Part shown: positions 61,215-64,000 of the stretch, piece after piece
Layout of the letters: every line of letters begins with the position of its first letter
Position numbering within the stretch: position 1 is the stretch's first letter
Assembly: GCA_043747555.1 (NCBI GenBank)
Contig: JAYTOY010000047.1
Span: forward strand, 8,880 to 72,879
Reading direction: 5' to 3'
Length of the DNA stretch: 64,000 nucleotides
Origin: JAYWDA01 sp043747555
Lineage (GTDB): Bacteria > Bdellovibrionota > Bdellovibrionia > Bdellovibrionales > Bdellovibrionaceae
Notes under the pieces: generated by a model
Seen by the model: the letters and a program-made list of their open reading frames with translations, nothing else
Told to the model about the DNA's origin: nothing
Database searches by the model: none
Made by a program: the position numbers and the translations under genes

Positions 61215-62183
61215 TTACAGCGGCATATATTTAATTACGCAAACTCCACTAGCGCCATTGCCTGGTGTCCCAAGGTCCCGCCCGCGGCCACCACCGCCGC
61301 CGCCGTAACCACCACCTGCCCCAGCAACCCCAGCCGCGAAACGTCCACCACCACCACCACCACCACCACCACCGACAGAAGATGCGATATCAGTTCCACT
61401 TCCACCGACCCCTGCATTTGAAATAGCTCCTGTTGAGTTCCTGTCACTCCCGCCACCACCACCGCCATTGGACCCAGCACCTGATGGCGCTGATCCCGCA
61501 CCCGTTCCTCCAAAATTATTTCCGCCGACGACCCCAGTATCAAGTGCTGCATTTGCACCGACACTTCCTCCGCCGTTACCACCGCCACCGCCACCGCCAG
61601 AACTTCCAGTGCCTCCTGCCGCGCCAGCTCCATTTGGACCTCCCGCGCCACCGCCACCGCCACCACCGTTTCCGGCTCCCCCACCAGTACCACCAGACAA
61701 TTTTAGGGTGCCAGTGCATGAGCCCGCCAGGCCCCCGGCACCGCCTGTTGTGCCCGAGCCAGTGGATCCACCTTTTGCTACAATAACAGGCGTGGCATTT
61801 CTAGTGAATGTCGAGTCGCCCCCGTTACCAGTGCCTCCAACGCCGATGGCATAGGTGATGGTATCGCCAACATCAAGATTATAATTCGTCACTTTTGCAT
61901 AGGCCCCACCGCCACCGCCAGCGCCACCGGTTGTCCCATTGTTGACCCCAGCACCACCAGCGCCAATACATTCAATCGAGTTGTCAGCATCATTCCAACG
62001 ATAGGGAACTGTCCAACTTGTACCGCTCGTAAGGATGACAATTTTTTGAGTTTTAAAACGCTGAATAAAAGCAACGCCTGCTCGGGCCGGAGATGGATGA
62101 GACACGATGATTAAGATCATGCCCAATAAAACAACTCTTAGTTTTAGGAATTTACGGACATTGGTTCCAGACTTGCGCGCCAT
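61215..62183 (-). CDS. exported glycine-rich protein (phage-tail-tip/adhesin-like)
   Basis: The ~322-residue product has an N-terminal signal sequence (ending about PARA) and then a Gly-rich domain with SGTSWTVPYRWNDADNS at its start, like the glycine-rich tail-tip proteins of phages (PF21722-type). Polyglycine runs with Thr, Ser and Asn alternate to the end, and the final stretch is SGVCVIKYMP. Such chains can form polyglycine-II helical lattices. ATG 62183 overlaps the 3' end of the fibre gene by about 32 nt. The adjacent fibre gene suggests a shared surface structure. The plus-strand Pro-rich frame here is a shadow. Confidence 0.82.
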   Translation of the reverse strand: MARKSGTNVRKFLKLRVVLLGMILIIVSHPSPARAGVAFIQRFKTQKIVILTSGTSWTVPYRWNDADNSIECIGAGGAGVNNGTTGGAGGGGGAYAKVTNYNLDVGDTITYAIGVGGTGNGGDSTFTRNATPVIVAKGGSTGSGTTGGAGGLAGSCTGTLKLSGGTGGGAGNGGGGGGGAGGPNGAGAAGGTGSSGGGGGGGNGGGSVGANAALDTGVVGGNNFGGTGAGSAPSGAGSNGGGGGGSDRNSTGAISNAGVGGSGTDIASSVGGGGGGGGGGRFAAGVAGAGGGYGGGGGGRGRDLGTPGNGASGVCVIKYMPL

Positions 62184-64000
62184 ACCAGTTCGTGTCTCCA
62201 TTAATTTTTACAAATTGATAAATTGTTTTATAATTGATCGTCGCGCAAACCGTTGGAGTGGCGCTTTGATTCCATACAATGGCGTCACCTGAGGGTGGCG
62301 CCCAAGTTAAAGTTCGTGAACCTGTCCCGTCCTGAGTTAAAACAACAACCACTTGCGCCATCCCATTCGTAACACCCGGGTCCGTTGGCAGTGTGATTGT
62401 GGCATTACCTGTTAATGTCACACGGTAAATGTTACCACTGGTCAGCGCACCTAAAGTCAGAGCCGTGCCTGAGTTCGCACTGGTTTGCATTTTCTCAGCG
62501 GTCGCCGAAAAGGCTCCTGCCACTTTGACATTGCCAGTGACTTCAAGTTTATCACCAGCACTAGAGGCCCCGATCCCAACATTGCCAGAAGCATCAACGC
62601 GAATTCTTTCAGTGCCAGCCGTAGAAATACCTAGGATATTTGTTCCAGCGTTAAATAAACCTAATGTTGTCGCGCCCACTCCAAAAGCCGGAGCCGCCGC
62701 AGTTCCCGCCGTAGAAACTAGAGCACCCGTCATAGTGTCACCCGCTTTGTTGACTGCTGTATAACCAAGACCTGCAGCCGATGTGAAGTACTCCCAAGTG
62801 GTATTGCCATTATTCCAACGTAAACTTTGTCCATCTTGCCCGGCAGCAGGTGCAGTTCCAGTTTTACTTAAGATTTTTGTGTCCGCATAATTTTTAGTCG
62901 CTGCATCTTGTGCTGCAACGGGATCTAATACGAATGTTAATTTATTGGACCCCATCGATTGAGTTCCAGTAAATGCCACTGTGCCATCTTTACGAATGTA
63001 GTTTGCAGCTGCCGTTGTAATAGAAGCATCAACATACTGCTTCGTTGCAGAACCAAGATTAGCTGATGGATCGGCTGATAAAACTAATAACCCCGTCATC
63101 GTGTCGCCAGCTTTATTTACTTTACCACTAAAAATATTCCAATCAGCTGAAGTTAAAAGTCCTGTTACACTTGTTGTTGCACTTGGAATGGCTTGGGCTG
63201 TCACTCCCGTTAGTCTTCCTTGTGCGTCTACATTGAAAGTCGGAATTGACGTTGAAGTTCCGTAACTTCCAGCTGCCACAGTTGTACTTGCTAAAGAGAT
63301 GGTGCCATTCGTTGTAATCGGACCACCGGTTAAACCTGTGCCTGTTGCAACTGATGTTACACTGCCTGTTGAGTTAGCAAAATATTCCCAAGTGGTATTG
63401 CCGTTATTCCAACGTAAGGATTGTCCGTCTTGAGGTGCCGCAGGGGCTGTTCCGGCCTTACCAAATAATTTTGTATCAACATAATTCTTTGTCGCTGCAT
63501 CTTGCGCAGCAACTGGATCAGCCACGAAATTAATTTTAAAAGAGCCCATCGACTGAGCGGCGGTAAATGCGACTGTACCATCTTTACGGATGTAAGCCGC
63601 AGCTGATGCCGTAGTGACAGCGTCTACATATTGCTTTGTTGCAGAACCTAAATTATCTGATGGATCAGCTGACAAAACTAGAAGTCCTGTCATGCTATCG
63701 CCAGCTTTGTTCACTGGTGCATAACCTAAGCCCGTTGTGATATCCGCATTGGCTAAGTTTGTATTAATCCAGTTTGTACCATTGTACTTTAAGAAATTTC
63801 CTGAGGTTAATGATGTGATCGAAAGAGCTGCGCCTTTTAACTTATCAACACTTAAAGCGTTATATAAACCAGACACATCACCTGCAAAAGTGGTTGTGGT
63901 GCCAAGTTTTGCGCTAAATGTATTCCAATCTGTTGAAGTAAGAAGACCTGTTACGCTTGTCGTTGCACTTGGAATGGCTTGGGCTGTCACTCCCGTCAGT
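62152..64000 (-). CDS. fibre/tail-like surface protein with repeats, 5' end off the window
   Basis: The frame is open from the right edge of the window, so the N-terminus and signal peptide are missing. The visible ~616 residues hold repeated modules (NKAGDTMTGLLVLSADPS, GSATKQYVDA, RKDGTVAFT, DPVAAQDAATKNY), a phage-tail-fibre-like shaft (ASGNVGIGASSAGDKLEV) and a C-terminal tip with two Cys (ATPTVCATINYKTIYQF, then WYGAQVWNQCP). This is the pattern of the mosaic adhesive trimer fibres described in Bdellovibrio, which recognise prey. The tip domain would determine the target. Trimerisation is expected but not shown. Confidence 0.85.
   Translation of the reverse strand, partial: LTGVTAQAIPSATTSVTGLLTSTDWNTFSAKLGTTTTFAGDVSGLYNALSVDKLKGAALSITSLTSGNFLKYNGTNWINTNLANADITTGLGYAPVNKAGDSMTGLLVLSADPSDNLGSATKQYVDAVTTASAAAYIRKDGTVAFTAAQSMGSFKINFVADPVAAQDAATKNYVDTKLFGKAGTAPAAPQDGQSLRWNNGNTTWEYFANSTGSVTSVATGTGLTGGPITTNGTISLASTTVAAGSYGTSTSIPTFNVDAQGRLTGVTAQAIPSATTSVTGLLTSADWNIFSGKVNKAGDTMTGLLVLSADPSANLGSATKQYVDASITTAAANYIRKDGTVAFTGTQSMGSNKLTFVLDPVAAQDAATKNYADTKILSKTGTAPAAGQDGQSLRWNNGNTTWEYFTSAAGLGYTAVNKAGDTMTGALVSTAGTAAAPAFGVGATTLGLFNAGTNILGISTAGTERIRVDASGNVGIGASSAGDKLEVTGNVKVAGAFSATAEKMQTSANSGTALTLGALTSGNIYRVTLTGNATITLPTDPGVTNGMAQVVVVLTQDGTGSRTLTWAPPSGDAIVWNQSATPTVCATINYKTIYQFVKINGDTNWYGAQVWNQCP
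62793..63121. repeat. ~330-bp module repeat, copy 2, in the fibre gene
   Basis: The DNA from the NNGNTTWEYF codons to NKAGDTMTGLL recurs at 63384-63714, about 590-595 bp away. The two copies share long near-identical stretches (for example the codons of NKAGD and ATKQYVDA) but differ at many third positions and some residues. This arrangement allows recombination to change fibre length. Confidence 0.6.
63134..63214. repeat. 81-bp repeat with partner at 63920-64000
   Basis: The segment encoding LTGVTAQAIPSATTSVTGLLTSADWN recurs 786 bp away at 63920-64000. The last 34 bp (63181-63214 against 63967-64000) differ at one base only, showing recent duplication or conversion. The partner copy reaches the window edge, so it may extend further. 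Confidence 0.7.
63384..63714. repeat. ~330-bp module repeat, copy 1, in the fibre gene
   Basis: This is the partner of 62793-63121; see that entry for comparison. It encodes NKAGDSMTGLLVLSADPSDN to NNGNTTWEYF. Boundaries are approximate to about 10 bp. Confidence 0.6.

Noticed and set aside
61433..61854. Proline/histidine-rich plus-strand ORFs of 117 and 128 codons
   Set aside because: They are antisense to the glycine codons (GGN read as NCC) of the glycine-rich gene; the composition is an artefact of that gene.
62152..64000. Prophage tail module
   Set aside because: The fibre-like gene has no capsid, terminase, tail-tape or integrase genes nearby and the neighbours are exported cellular proteins; a host surface fibre fits better.

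Overview
The window is chromosomal DNA from a Gram-negative bacterium with a GC content in the low 40s (judged by eye). The mix points to the Bdellovibrionota, a Bdellovibrio-like predator or close relative: a mosaic fibre-like surface protein, many signal-peptide and lipoprotein genes, BLUF photoreceptors, c-di-GMP and cAMP signalling proteins, a CarD-type regulator and secreted hydrolases. This is inferred from protein style; no rRNA or other marker is present. I see no tRNA, rRNA, CRISPR array, prophage or complete IS. No gene-free stretch exceeds 200 nt.

Layout. 0-3.3 kb: an ISL3-type transposase remnant cut into the tail of a BLUF gene, then katG with a tiny coupled membrane-protein gene, divergent from oxyR across an OxyR-like operator. 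4.3-8.3 kb: an accessory-looking patch with a LbetaH acyltransferase, two methyltransferases, a frameshifted LGFP-repeat gene and a rearranged NmrA/FAD-oxidoreductase pseudogene. 8.4-13.3 kb: secreted phosphatase, fasciclin protein, second BLUF protein, YaeQ and a hybrid histidine kinase. 13.4-24.8 kb: ogt-mntH, a PilZ-acyltransferase fusion, a TenA/haem-oxygenase-fold protein, an adenylate cyclase, a secreted nuclease, clpS and an App1-type phosphatase. 24.8-38.3 kb: tag, a gloB / FliG-C-like / sqr operon, a 12-Cys four-helix-bundle metal-binding protein, a divergent ppc, an SBP / DUF4112 / dinB operon, purT, mgsA and an unknown secreted protein.

38.4-56.5 kb is mostly housekeeping: gltX-cysS-uvrB, carD, a DUF2914 membrane protein, a subtilase, recG divergent from an HD-GYP gene, and a tightly overlapped fba-lysS-rhodanese-thioesterase-hydrolase operon, divergent from nfu. 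56.5-64 kb looks surface-related: a 985-residue secreted protein, a TMTC-like membrane glycosyltransferase with TPRs, and a fibre gene (running off the right edge) followed by a glycine-rich exported protein.

Themes. The genome is very compact. Same-strand genes often share ATGA, TAATG or TTGA junctions, and five convergent pairs interlock their stop codons in a 4-nt YTAR box. Signalling covers light (two BLUF proteins), cAMP and c-di-GMP (PilZ and HD-GYP). Oxidative and electrophile stress functions are spread through the window: KatG/OxyR, methylglyoxal synthase plus glyoxalase II, SQR, Tag/Ogt, DinB and UvrB. The most interesting areas are the fibre/glycine-rich/TMTC block, the PilZ-acyltransferase with its overlapping HO-fold partner, and the catalytically altered family members (PTP-like, SodC-like, rhodanese-like, PEPC).
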